A stretch of DNA of 64,000 nucleotides, taken from NCBI GenBank assembly GCA_016169945.1, contig JADLSH010000170.1:1240001-1304000 (forward strand), read 5' to 3'. The notes below the pieces were generated by a model that was given only the letters and a program-made list of their open reading frames with translations, searched no databases and was not told the origin of the DNA. Shown one piece after another: positions 32,540 to 43,340 of this stretch (position 1 is its first letter; each line of letters starts with the position of its first letter). The stretch is from Trachythela sp. YZ-2020. Lineage: Eukaryota > Cnidaria > Anthozoa > Malacalcyonacea > Clavulariidae. A program made the translations under genes and the position numbers.

Positions 32540-33010
32540 ATGAGTTTTGCTGTTGTTGAGTTTCTGGATGAAAAATCGGTTGAAGTAGTCTCACGTGAAT
32601 GGATAGAAAAATGTGGCGAGGTGAGAATAGTGTAAAAAAATCTTAATTTTTATATTTGTCATTTAAATTTAATTATTTTTAGTGACATATCTCAAGATAT
32701 ATAATCAATCAGTAATTATTGACTGGGAAATTCCACTTAGCATAATTCCTCAATTACACCCCATCTATTAACCTCTCTCTCTCTCTCTTTTAACTAATAA
32801 AGACCCTCGTTCACTATTTGGTGTTTGCTGTTTAGCAAACTCAAGGTGTTTGCTATTTAGGGTTATCCAGTATATATTACTTGCTGTTTTTTCTGTAGAA
32901 ATTGTTCTGCTACTGGCCTAGGAAAAATACAGCTGCCAAAGTGAAGAAGCAAGCAATTCCCGATAAAATACTTTGGAAAAAGTATGAAGTACGGATATTT
33001 CGGTTTGCTG
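32540..33010 (+). CDS. DUF4806-like companion gene, first two exons
   Basis: Exon 1 (32540-32620) follows a TTTTCCAG acceptor and opens with ATG: MSFAVVEFLDEKSVEVVSRE, then W-I-E-K. It ends at GAG|GTGAGA in phase 0. Exon 2 (32899-33010) follows TTTTTCTGTAG, continues in phase 0 with LFCYWPRKNTAAKVKKQA and WKKYEVRIFRF, and ends at a GTATGT donor. The FAVVEF...EVV...W and YWP...W-K-x-Y-EVR pattern is the N-terminal module of DUF4806 proteins in invertebrates. Later exons were not found. Its place directly after the EnSpm gene suggests it is the element's second gene; that is inference. Confidence 0.65.
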
Positions 33011-33176
33011 GTATGTAAGAGTAGCAATTTCAATAATGATTTAATTACAGCATTCCACTAAAAAGTAGCTCTTCATCTGTAAAATACTACACTAATAATA
33101 TTAAAACTATTTACAAACAAGTAGCAGAATGGTATCTAAAATATATAATATGTACATGTATTAAAAGAAGATAAAA

Positions 33177-33380
33177 TTACTGAGAATTAAGTCTTAGGTT
33201 AGCCTTCTCCTTTAGGTGTTTCGATACTAGTCTTTTATAATCGTTAATTAAGACAGAGTTTCTGACAGTGGTAGGTAATGAGTTAAAAACTTTAGATGTA
33301 CTGTCTTGGAAGATACCTGATACTAATGGCACCTTGATCAACCTTGAAGAGTCTGATAAAGAACCAAGAATAATTTGGTG
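33177..33380 (-). pseudogene. LINE ORF2 C-terminal remnant
   Basis: On the minus strand: RLIKVPLVSGIFQDSTSKVF then NSLPTTVRNSVLINDYKRLV, a CR1-type C-terminal tail (the WNSLPxxIR-like motif), ending at TAA (33179-33177). About 68 residues remain; upstream sequence shows no further RT. Confidence 0.65.
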
Positions 33381-33841
33381 CCCCTATTAACCATTAAAAT
33401 GCAGTGCTCTACATTCAGTATTTTATTCATCTTTAGTCATTTAAAGGCTATAATCATGAAGGCTTAAAACAATTTTGAATTATTTAAAGGCTTAAAATAA
33501 TTTAAAGGCTTAAAACAATCTTGAATTTCCGTTAGCAGCCACTTTGAGGTAATAATTCTGTATCACGGTTGTGTCTTTCTAAATGTTCTGTGTGCCCTGC
33601 ATGCACTAACACCCCTTGCCTGTCACATTCAATTGCTTTATTGAAAAAATTGATACTATAGAAATCAAGCCATTCCATTGTATATAAGTACTGCATAAAG
33701 CACCAGTTTTCAAGTCTGAATATTCAAGCTAGAATATAGGGAACGAAAATTTTGGCATTTTTACCAGGGGATTTTATCTTATATCCAGGACATTGATCAC
33801 TTCCATTCTATTTAACGAACGACACATGCATGGATTATGAC

Positions 33842-33943
33842 GCTTTCTCGATATATGAGCAACTAACCCTAATCTTAAACCCCAATCTAACCCTAATAAT
33901 CCCTATAATGCCTATTTCAGTTGCTCATATATCGAGAAAGAGC
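33842..33943. repeat. Short hairpin element with TAACCC-like loop
   Basis: Arms GCTTTCTCGATATATGAGCA (33842) and TGCTCATATATCGAGAAAG (ending near 33940) are perfect complements over ~22 bp apart from a 2-base bulge. The loop holds degenerate CTAACCCTAAT repeats. Possibly a tiny MITE. Confidence 0.8.
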
Positions 33944-34778
33944 CTGGAATACTTAAGCAACACTATACAATGAGAGTACAAGACAAATGCATGGCAGTGA
34001 TATTTATTGAGAACAAGTAAATGTAATATTTATACCTTGTTTTCACATCGGTTAAGCCAGCAAATTTAAACAATCCATATTTCAGAATTAGTTGTCAAAC
34101 ATCCAAACGCTCAACATTAACAAAACCACAAAATCAATCATAGACATCTTTCCAAATACTGATTATAGTGCTTCCACTCCACATATTCCACTCTTCCGCT
34201 CTCCATATTCCACTCTCAATAATTTTTTAAAATTCCTTCCACTTTTTCTTGTGGATTTTTAATAGAATTAACGAATTTTAGTTAGTTTAAAACCACATTA
34301 TATGAATGTATCTTGAATAATGGCGCATCTATCGGGTTACAGAATCATGGAGGTTTGCGGGGAGGGGTTGTCAAAAGAGGGGATTTAAAGGCTCTGGAGA
34401 TCCTTTCCCAGAACATTTTCAGATTTTCTATCCTCCAGGCCCAGAAATTGCTGTATTCTTAGGTTTTATAGGAAATAAGATAATTTCCTTCTTATTTCCT
34501 TCCTGACAACAAAAATTACTCCCAGATACTATTTCCTTCCAAATTTCCTCCCTAACGCCAAAATATCTTTCTGGAAGGAAATTTCCTTCCAAGTGGAAAC
34601 GCTGCCTGCATTATTTCTGAATTTAGTACATGAAGTAATTCATGTACATTGAACAATCATTACTTTGCAGCTTGGCCATTATAAACGATAATCATATATT
34701 GTAAATCAATAAAATCATTGTAATCGATCAGATATACTGTAATACACCTAGCATGCTACATTGGTTCTCATCCTATTA
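33944..34778. other. Non-coding stretch
   Basis: No coding or structural feature recognised. Short internal repeats of ATATTCCACTCT (34185-34220) and ATTTCCTTCC (34490-34590) only. Confidence 0.45.
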
Positions 34779-35299
34779 GGGACCGGTCATTAATAATGGG
34801 AGGGGGGCGGTGGGTGATAAATACCAAATATTGAACATTTTTTAGAGCAGCCCCAATCGCAAGACCTTTATTTTCAAGACGCCCCCACCTTCATCTAGAA
34901 AATTTAGGACCCCTTCGTTACAAAGATTCTATTTTTAATAAATCAGTTATTTCAGTTCTCCATCGACATCAGTGAATTTGGATTGACTACAACTTCTCAG
35001 TTGAGCTCCAGTTCTAGTAGTTTTCGTGAAAGTAGTGAATTTGAGACAGACTAATACTATTTAAGATGTATTGGAGTCGAACTGTTTCATATTATTCTAT
35101 TATATAAAATATAACATAATTATAGTTAAATATAACAACTTTTTTGTTTTATTAATATGTTTTCAACATTAAAAAATTGGGTCGCCCCTTGTCGCCCCTA
35201 TTTTTCAGTTTGAGGCCGCCCCCAATTCAGGCAAAAATAGTTGAAGCCGCCCCCCTTTTCTCACCCACCGCCCCCCTCCCATTATTAATGACCGGTCCC
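34779..35299. mobile_element. PIF/Harbinger-type MITE (521 bp)
   Basis: Inverted ends of about 40 bp starting GGGACCGGTCATTAATAATG, flanked by TTA on both sides (34776-34778 and 35300-35302). G/C-rich blocks (GGGAGGGGGGCGGTGGGTGA) lie just inside the ends. The small plus-strand ORF crossing the right end is a by-product. Confidence 0.9.
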
Positions 35300-35854
35300 T
35301 TAACCAAGACTGGGTGTCACTGGACTGGAGCGCCAACTGTGCATTCGATCTGCAACTTACAATTTCAACCATCTCCAGGTAATCCCATAAAGATTTTCTG
35401 ATTTTGTGGTATTAGGGTCTATTGAATGTGATGGTAAGGTATATTTTTACATGTTGTATACATTGTCAACCCATAGAAGCAGCATTGAGTATAATTTAAC
35501 AATATATAACACAATTTACCAGATTATAATTAAAAGAGAAATCAAATAATATTTACAAATAAATAATTTTCAACAGTAAAAACAATTGCACATTTGGGAA
35601 TTATAGGACAACACAATTTATGCACTTAAATTCCCAAATGTGGGGATATTCCCAGGATATTGTATATGGTATTATTTTTCACAATTTCATTTCAAACACT
35701 TAATTGTTGTGATTTTGTTGGAGCAAGGCAAGGGACTCTCATGCAGAGTTTCACAAGTGTCCATGCATCTGATATCTAGATATTTTTAAACATGCCGTAT
35801 GGTACCATGTTAGGGAGTATATTATTGTATTGATTAGTTTGGTAATGTACATAC

Positions 35855-38800
35855 TTGCTTTACAATTATTGGCATAGTGGCCTCGTAAGCCACATTTATT
35901 GCATCTTCCTAAATTCAAATAAATTACAAATTAGTCCTGTGTAAACTTTGTCCTGAAATAGAAAAATATATGATTAAATAAATTAAATGGTAATTCAACT
36001 GAAAACTATGTTCGACATTGACTTCATGGGTGGGGAGGGATGTAAATAAAGATAAAAATAATATATCTATATGTTAGAAGTTCCTATAATGTGTATATTA
36101 ATTATGACAAGCAATACCGGTTGGCCTTTGATTACTATTTTGTCCTTTGATTACTATTTTGTCCTTAAATAGAAAAACATATGATTAAATAAGTTAAGGA
36201 AATTGAACTAAAAACTATGCTCGAGATTGACTTCATGGGTGGGGAGGGGTGTTAAAGTGAGTGGACTTATTTGAGAGGGGAAGCTTATTAGAAAAGATAT
36301 AACTTTTAATTATATTATTATTGTATCGTTTACATACCAGTGCCATTCTGAGTGTTCTCTTCAGCCTCTGAAAAAAACATAATTATATAATATACTTAGT
36401 TATGGGATTTGATAGAAACAGAATAAAAATGGTTTAAGATTCTTTAAGAACAAGGAATGCAAAGTTTAATAGCGATGCCACAGTTTAAATTACGAACTGT
36501 ACTACCATTATCTTTGTTTTGCTTTGGTTGATCAGTTAATAAAATTGTCTGAATAACCCAGTTTTAGTTAATGAAAACCTAGAGCATTAATTAGCTAATA
36601 TATCACAAGCATTTGTTGTATCTATTTTCAGATCAAATTATACTAATTGAATGCATTTTTCTCAACACTTACTTTTGAAATCTTCTCCCATGTAACTTGA
36701 GCCTACATTTAATTGAAAAATATATATATAGTACTGAATATTTATCTGTTATTGCTATTCTATTATAATTGAATCATACAACATGATTTATCATTCAAGT
36801 AATAATATACCAGTATCATCATCAGCATGAACATCTAAAATAAGAAAAGTTACAAAGCTGACTATAGATTATGTTATATTTAATACATATGATATACATT
36901 AGGCTCCATATTACCATTTGTATTCAAGCGTTAAGCAAAATTACGGTTTGTTTCCAGTTTTGTGAACATGGGTTTGCCCAATGAAAACTGTACGTTTGAC
37001 AGGTCAAACCTGTACGTTTGACATTTCAAAACAACACTTCGCTGGGCGGGACTTACAGTTGATTTTATTTATTAGTACTGTACCTCAAAACCAACAAATG
37101 GATAATTTTAAAACGAATAAGTTTGGAATATCCTATATTAGTGGAAAACCTTTATCAGAAGACGTTCGAGTATTAATCTTGGACACAATTATTGAGAAGG
37201 GAGGAGACAGTTTAACAGGTTATGTTCCAGTTACTTATTTTGAGATTGCAAAACGTTTCTGCATTTCACAGCAAACAGTTGCAAAGATATGGAGGGAATT
37301 TTGCCAAAGAAACAGTTTTGCTGTACAAGCCCGTGGAGGACTACGTAATCGCAAATTAACTGACAATGACTTGGAACTGATCGAAACGTTGAAAGTGACT
37401 AAGGGATCGATCTCAATGCGAGAGATAAGCAGAATTTTAAAAGAGTTTGGAGATGTTCAAGGCAGAATTGCGATGTCAACAATTTCCCGTGCGATAAAAT
37501 CAAGATTACTGTCAGGCAAGAAATATTCCTGTAAGATCATGCAAGTCGCGCTACAGAGGTTTACCTTTACAAATATTTTGTATACACAACTGTTCGTATA
37601 TTACCTAAGTTCGAAAGACGCTACGAAAATAAATTTTTTCGACGAAGCGGGTATAAAGTCACCAGATGCAGGCATTCGTCTATACACGCATAAAGATGTG
37701 TCGAAGTGGAAAGAAAGCTCGAAAATCCCAACACAACTTTAAACCTTGAATACTATAACATGTTGGATGGACCAACACAGTTCAGTTCGTAAATTTCTTC
37801 GAAGAAACTGCAAATACAGTCAATTTTGAGACGACATGACGAGCGCGACCAGTAGGCAAATTGTCGTCATGGACAATCTTGCAGTGCACCATTATGAAGG
37901 CGGAGAGAGTTGCTCAAAGAGTACCTTGCTGATATGGGGATTTAATTATTATTTACACCTGTATACTCCCCAGATCTCAATCCTGTTGAACTATGTTTTA
38001 ATAAAATTAAAACACAGCTGAATTACAATTTTCAAAAAGTATTCAAGGCAAATTTAAAACTGGCCACCGCATTAGCCCTTGAGACAGTTACTATGGAAGA
38101 CATGTCTCATTTCTATGACCTGACATCATATTTATTCGAATGTAAATATATGCTGTTTCAATGAATTATATTGAACCTTTATAAATTTATGCCGTTTTAC
38201 GAACTTCAACATCACAGGCAGATGTGAAAAATATTTGCACTGTAAGTTTGAATACGTTTGAATGACTTTAGATGCATGCTGAGCTCATATTTACATGACA
38301 CGTTAGTCATTCATTACCCTTACTTTTTTAATTTGTTCCTTGTCAGTGCTATATATAGCCATGATCGGTCGATTAAAATACTATCGTTGAAGCATAGCAT
38401 CACTTTTCATTACCATATACATAGACATGGTCGAAAGTTTTCGAGTTACATGTAATTAAGACAAAAAGGAAATTTGTCTATTCTATATTTTTTCAGTTAA
38501 GCATTATAATATGAACCCCCTGAGCTTTTGCATTTAAAAGAATATAAACTTTTATATACAGATTTAATGCTATCTACACAACACAATATTAATTAGTAAA
38601 TATACAGAGTGTATCAAGAAAAAGTAGACCCTTTCAAATTCGAATTAGCCACAACCTGTTGTATTAAATTGACAGCTCTAAACTTAATTTAAACATTTTT
38701 TTTTCAGTTATTTTGTTTCATACGAAAATTAGCAATTTCAATCGCTTTAAATCCGTCCCAGGAACAACTGAAGAAGACGTGATTGCCAGGTGAAGACATC

Positions 38801-39388
38801 AGGCTTCTTTATTCAAAACGATGTAATCACCATTGTGGTTTTCATACATTAAGCCAAATTCTATGTCTCTTATCTTCGGAACTTTGTTCTTTATTTCATA
38901 TTCCAATTCTTTGTATGTGCTTGGCTCATCAATTATGGCACTAGGAATTGTTTCGTTATATTTGAATTGTATTTGAATATCAGTCATGTTCAAAATGTTT
39001 TTGTTTAATTGAGGAAGGAAAATCGAGAAAGCGCACAAAATGAATTACATCACACCTTTTTTGTGGTTTTGAACGACGAAGTCCCGCCCAGCGAAGTGTT
39101 GTTTTTAAATGTCAAACGTACAGGTTTGACCTGTCAAACGTACAGTTTTCATTGGACAAACCCATGTTCACAAAACCGGAAACAAACCAGAATTTCACTT
39201 AACGTTTAATGCTTGAATGCAAATGGTAATATGGCACCTGGGGCACCTTTAGGGAGAGATGTGGAGGGGTTGGTTAATTATTTTATTCATTAGAAGAGAG
39301 GTGGCAAAGAGAGGGGCATATAATTAGAGAAACTATTGTATTATTTACATACCAATATCATCAGCTTTGACAATGCTGTTCTCTGTCA
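35855..39388 (-). CDS. Micro-exon gene ending in a CCHC zinc knuckle
   Basis: Minus strand, five exons found by eye, each with AG/GT borders and all phase 1: 39388-39353 (TENSIVKADDIG), 36834-36811 (VHADDDTG), 36702-36673 (SSYMGEDFK), 36367-36338 (AEENTQNGTG) and 35908-35855 (GRCNKCGLRGHYANNCKA). Exon lengths are 36, 24, 30, 30 and 54 bp, all multiples of three. The last encodes a perfect CX2CX4HX4C knuckle; the others give a short acidic repeat chain. Upstream and downstream exons are unknown. The Tc1/mariner element at 36911-39229 sits in the intron between the first two. It could be a host gene or part of another transposon; the protein is not recognised. Confidence 0.55.
35949..36256. repeat. 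~100-bp intron duplication
   Basis: 35949-36048 and 36161-36256 are about 85-90% similar by eye (GAAAAATATATGATTAAATA, TTGACTTCATGGGTGGGGAG shared). They lie in the intron between two micro-exons. Confidence 0.8.
37098..38164 (+). pseudogene. Tc1/mariner transposase, frameshifted
   Basis: The frame from Met 37098 gives a paired-type HTH: KPLSEDVRVLILDTIIEKGG and ISQQTVAKIWREFCQ, then a second HTH region (MREISRILKEFG, STISRAIKS). The catalytic region shows FFDEAGIK (first Asp, ~37640). After the stop at 37740 the next frames give YYNMLDGPT, VVMDNLAVHHYEGG (second Asp, ~37870) and YSPDLNPVELCFNKIK (final acidic residue, ~37985), ending at TGA 38162-38164. All catalytic residues are present but spread over three frames. 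The longer upstream ORF start at 36981 lies within the terminal repeat and is unlikely. Confidence 0.8.
38799..39038 (-). CDS. Small PB1-like ORF inside the mariner element
   Basis: Minus strand, starting at Met 39038 or more plausibly the internal Met 38987, just inside the right terminal repeat. The core TDIQIQFKYNETI, TYKELEYEIKNKV and FGLMYENHNGDYIVLN follows the beta-beta-alpha-beta pattern of PB1 domains, with an acidic OPCA-like loop (Y-E-N-H-N-G-D-Y) near the end. It is intact though its neighbour is not. PB1 domains mediate protein pairing. The ORF stops right after the domain, so a downstream exon may exist. The fold assignment is from pattern only. Confidence 0.5.
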   Translation of the reverse strand: MCAFSIFLPQLNKNILNMTDIQIQFKYNETIPSAIIDEPSTYKELEYEIKNKVPKIRDIEFGLMYENHNGDYIVLNKEA

Positions 39389-39523
39389 CTGAAATAACAA
39401 CATATATCATAATTGTATTAGATATGGGATTTGAAAGACAAAATAAAATTTAAGTTTTTAAAATGCCTTAACATGGAAGGCAAAGTTGAATAGCTTAATT
39501 ACTAAGATTTCAAAAAAGTACAA

Positions 39524-39727
39524 TGTTTTGTAGTTTACTCAGCGTTGATGAGAAGAGGGGGTTACGAGCGATCGAGTGTGTACGAATGTTAAACCGATAG
39601 CAGTGACCAGTCATATGTAACGAGTGTGAATAAAAATTTAAAACGAAACGTGTTGCGAATTGTGAAAGTATACAATCCCAACGATCGAGAACCAGCAACA
39701 GAATAAAATCAGAAGGATTTTATAACA
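39524..39727 (+). repeat. Probable BEL 5' LTR (~204 bp) and PBS
   Basis: Begins TGTTTTGTAG and ends TTTATAACA, with AATAAAAT near its end as a possible polyadenylation signal. Followed 2 bp later by TGGTCCAAATCGAGCCGG (39730-39747), positioned as a primer-binding site; the matching tRNA was not determined. No second LTR is available to confirm the borders. Confidence 0.5.
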
Positions 39728-39752
39728 TGTGGTCCAAATCGAGCCGGATAGA

Positions 39753-41582
39753 ATGTCTGATCCACTGAAAAAACGAAAGAAGACAAGAAGCGGCCACCGA
39801 GGATTTGTGGCAACGATTCTACTTGAAGCAAAAGGAATCGCTAGCGATTATGAGACGGAGCAACAAGCTAGAGCGGGCAAGTTGCCTTATTGGAACCTTT
39901 GGACAAGGAAATTTTATAAATTCTGGAAGATGATGACGACGTAGACGAAGCTGAATTGGGCAAAGAGATAGAGAAATGTTACGTGCTGAGAAGTGACATG
40001 AAGGCAACGATTGAAATGTTAGAAAGATCATTAAGTGAACCGGTATTGACGCCGCCGAGTGTGACTACGAGTGAGCCAATAGCAAGTACAAGTGGAGCGA
40101 GAGAAGTTGCAGATACTACAAGTTGTTACACCACCTGATCAAGTGGTATCAGGAAGTACGACACAGATGTCAACTGTACGGGCGAGATTACCTAAGGTAG
40201 AAGCTAAGCGATTCAACGGAAAGCCAGAAGAGTGGCAAGAGTTCTGGGGCGGATTTGAAAGTGCGATCCACAAGAATGCGAGTTTGTCAAATGTGGACAA
40301 ATTTAATTATTTGAGAAGTCTGTTAACGGGACAGGCGAAGGCTGCGATAGCTGGATTTTCCTTGACGACTGCGAATTACGGCGAAGCGGCAGTACACCTC
40401 TTGAGAAAACGGTATGGGAAAGACACTCTAATTAGACGTGCGCATATCCAAGAGTTGCTGAGAGTTCAACCTGTGTATAGTGCGAGAGATAGTGGACGGT
40501 TGAGAAATTTCATCGACAAGATTGAAACACATTATCGTGGTTTAGAAGCCCTCGGGGTGGACGAGGCATCTTATTCAGATATTGTTGTGCCAGCGATTTT
40601 GGAAAAGATCCCCGAAGTTGTGCGTTTGACAATCACGAGGGATAAACCACACAATGGATGGAATATGAACGATGTTTTGAGTGCGCTGGAAAAAGAAGTG
40701 GAATTGCGTGAGGAGTACCAGGTCAGCCGTCCAGACGAAGAACCTAAAAAGAAATTTAATGGCAAAAGTAATGGGTTTTCTACGGGGAACACCTTACATA
40801 TAAAGAAGGAAGATGAAAGTTGCGCGTTCTGCCAGGGAAGCCACAAGCACGAAGAATGCCAGAAAGTGGAACTCAAGGGACGTAAGCAAATTTTAATAAA
40901 ATATTTTAGATGTTTTAATTGCATGAGGAAGGGCCATAGGGCTCGAGATTGTAGGCAAAATATTGTTTGTAAGAATTGTAATGCCAAACACCACACTGCT
41001 TTGTGCGAAGTGAATAAAAAAGGGGCAGATGAAGTTACTGCTGTTCATAAAGTTTCTGAGACCGAAGTTTCGCACAAAAGTTTACATGTGAGCTCTAGCA
41101 GCCGTGTAGCTCTTCAAACAGCCCAAGCCATAGTCAAGGGACGGGGGGAGGCTCGAGTAAGAGTTCTTTTCGATTCTGCAAGTCAAAAAACGTTTGTCGC
41201 TAGTAGAGCGGTTAAGTCTTTAAACCCTGAATTAGTTAGGAAAGAATGGTTTGCGGTAAACACATTCGGAAATCAGTTTAGCGGATCACGGTTGCATGAT
41301 GTTGTTTCTGTAGAATTGCTTCCCACGGGGGGAGCAAAATTCATACGAATTGAAGCCTTTGTTGTACCCAAAATTTCACATATTAACAATGTGCACGTTG
41401 AAATTATAAAACATAGGTATTCACATTTGAAGAATATTTGGTTTTCAGATGTTTACAGACAGACAGACAGAAGAGCTAGAAGTAGATATTTTGATAGGAG
41501 CAGACTATTTGTGGCAATTTCAAACGGTAGGGCTGCAGAGAATGATTTGAGTTACGCTAAAATGACTCTAGTGCATGGTTAG
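39753..41582 (+). pseudogene. BEL gag-protease, N-terminal frameshifts
   Basis: MSDPLKKRKKTRSGHRG starts at 39753; frames change near 39920 and 40090 before a 496-aa frame (40092-41582). That frame has the DUF1759-type Gag region (PKVEAKRFNGKPEEWQEFWG, FNYLRSLLTGQAKAAIAGF), three CCHC-like knuckles (CAFCQGSHKHEEC, CFNCMRKGHRARDC, CKNCNAKHHTALC) and a DUF1758-type protease with VRVLFDSASQKTFVASRAV. After EIIKHRYSHLKNIWFSDV the frame degenerates (a shift near 41460). Confidence 0.85.
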
Positions 41583-41639
41583 ATGAGCTTTCTGCAACCA
41601 AGTTTATTTAGATCGACAGATGTTTATACAAGAGCCCAA

Positions 41640-42963
41640 GTGAGGAGATATTGGAGTATCAATTTCAAGGGTTTGCAGATGCGAGCAATAAAGCATATTC
41701 AGCAGTGGTTTACATTTCATGTCGAACACAGAATGGTTCGCATACACAATTGATAGTAAGTCAAGAGTTGTGCCGCTTAAAACCTTGACAATACCTAGAT
41801 TAGAATTGATGTCCGCAACATTGTTGGCTAGACTAATGAATACGATTAAGAACGCTTTAGAATCGCAATTAGAAATAAGCCAAATAACGTATTGGCTTGA
41901 TAGCAAGACCGCATTATGGTGGATACAAAATCGAGGAGAGTGGAAACAATTTGTGCGCCATAGAGTAAACAAAATCTTAAAATTAAGTAAGAAGCATGAA
42001 TGGAGGCATTGCCCAGGAGAATGTGGCTGATATAGGATTGCGCCGAATAGGTGCATTACAATTGAGCAAGAAAGAAGCATGGTGGCATGGTCCACAATGG
42101 TTGATCGAAGGCGAGCACGCATGGCCCGCATCAGAGAGCGCTACTGTGTGCACGGAGGAAAGTAAGGCTGAAGAGAAAAATACAGTAGTCGCGCTGCTCA
42201 CAGAAACACGACAAGCTGTAAGCATTAATAATATTATCCTGATAGAGAACTTCAGCAGTTTATTAACACTTTTGAGACTATCAGCCTGGATGCGATGCTT
42301 TATATACAATTGTCGCGCAAAATTGAAGAATGTTGATCGACTGAATGGTCGAATGACTAGAGCGGAGCTTGATACCGCGCAACAAGATTGGGTACTTGAA
42401 GCCCAAAACTGTTTGAAACAGCAAGCAAATTTTGAACAATTGAAAGTTAAGTTTGGCCTTGTTGAGGAACAAGGAATTCTCAAATGCGTGGGTGGATTGT
42501 ACAATTCAGATTTAAATATAGAAGCGCAAAGACCAATAATACTCGCACACGATCATTGGCTAACAGAAATTATTATAATTAAATGCCACGCAAGGATACA
42601 CCATGGCGGCATGAGGGTGGCATGAGAGCGACACTGACAGAACTAAGGTCTAGATTTTGGGTGCCGAAAGGCAGACAGACGATTAAAACGATTTTGAATG
42701 CTTGCGTAATATGTAAAAGGTGGCAAGGCGCAGCTTACAGTGATCCAAAGACAGCAGCTATGCCAGAATTTAGAGTAAGAGAGGCAGCACCATTTTCTAA
42801 GGTTGGAATTGACTTCGCTGGGCCACTGTTTGTGAGAGATCCGAAATCAAAGGATATGCATAAAACATACATAGCCATATTTTCATGTTGTGTCACTAGA
42901 GCTGTACATTTAGAGCTTGTCAATGATTTATCAACAGCAACGTTTCGAAGAGCGCTAAGATGA
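41640..42963 (+). pseudogene. BEL RNase H and integrase N-part, frameshifted
   Basis: RNase H: FADASNKAYSAVVYIS near 41670, TIPRLELMSATLLARL, YWLDSKTALWWIQN, then WRHCPGE with a shift into VADIGLRRIGAL. A central region (41996-42625) contains the AEERLIRxxQ-like part and ILAHDHWLTEIIIIKCHARIHHGG. The last frame (42583-42963) has the zinc-binding CVICKRWQGA and the integrase core start FSKVGIDFAGPLFVRD (first catalytic Asp). Cut after FRRALR at 42963. Confidence 0.8.
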
Positions 42964-42980
42964 TTTACTCCGCTTTCACA

Positions 42981-43030
42981 AAACTAAAATAGGATTATTA
43001 AGTCTTGTTTAACAGATCCTATTTTAGTTT
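42981..43030. repeat. Perfect 15-bp hairpin
   Basis: AAACTAAAATAGGAT (42981-42995) and its exact complement ATCCTATTTTAGTTT (43016-43030) with a 20-base loop, immediately after the BEL truncation point. Confidence 0.9.
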
Positions 43031-43032
43031 CC

Positions 43033-43340
43033 TGCTATAGAAGCAGGCTTGCTATTCGCCTCTCTTGTCAGTGTAAGACGGTAATTATCATATCAAGTGT
43101 TTATACAAGGGATTCGATAGATGTGTTCTTGTGTAAGGTGAAATAAGCGGCCTGCTATAGAACCACGCTTGCTTGAAGTTTTCACCGTTTAATTGGTGTT
43201 TAACAATAACATTTTTTCAATTTGGGTTCGATAAATGTCAGATTCGCCTCACTTGCTCTTGTGCAGTAATTATCATATCGAGTGTTTATACAGGCACTTC
43301 AATAGAAGTGTTCTTGTGTGTAAGATGATAATTCATATTA
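43033..43340 (+). repeat. Diverged tandem duplication (~185 bp unit)
   Basis: Two copies share CTGCTATAGAA-CA-GCTTGCT, CGCCTC-CTTG, GTAATTATCATATC-AGTGTT and ATAGA-GTGTTCTTGTGT. The second copy has extra sequence in its first half. Non-coding. Confidence 0.75.

Larger units (their letters stand above)
36911..39229. mobile_element. Tc1/mariner element with ~150-bp TIRs and two opposing ORFs
   Basis: Ends begin TTACCATTTG and are flanked by TA (36909-36910 and 39230-39231). The inverted repeats run to about 37060 and from about 39070, containing GAACATGGGTTTG, ACTGTACGTTTGACAGGTC and CTTCGCTGGGCGGGACTT. Inside lie a plus-strand transposase from the left end and a minus-strand PB1-like ORF from the right end. 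Element length 2.3 kb. It interrupts an intron of the micro-exon gene. Confidence 0.85.
39524..42963 (+). mobile_element. BEL/Pao retrotransposon relic lacking RT
   Basis: Contains a probable 5' LTR, gag, protease, then RNase H and the first part of integrase; the whole RT (and more) is missing between about 41582 and 41640. It ends abruptly at 42963 inside integrase. No 3' LTR is present. Confidence 0.85.

Noticed and set aside
35177..35401. Plus-strand 74-aa ORF
   Set aside because: It crosses the right end of the TTA-flanked MITE and is explained by that repeat.
38580..38640. ACAGAGTGTATCAAGAAAAAG as a separate mariner-type end
   Set aside because: No matching inverted partner or TA duplication found inside the larger mariner element.
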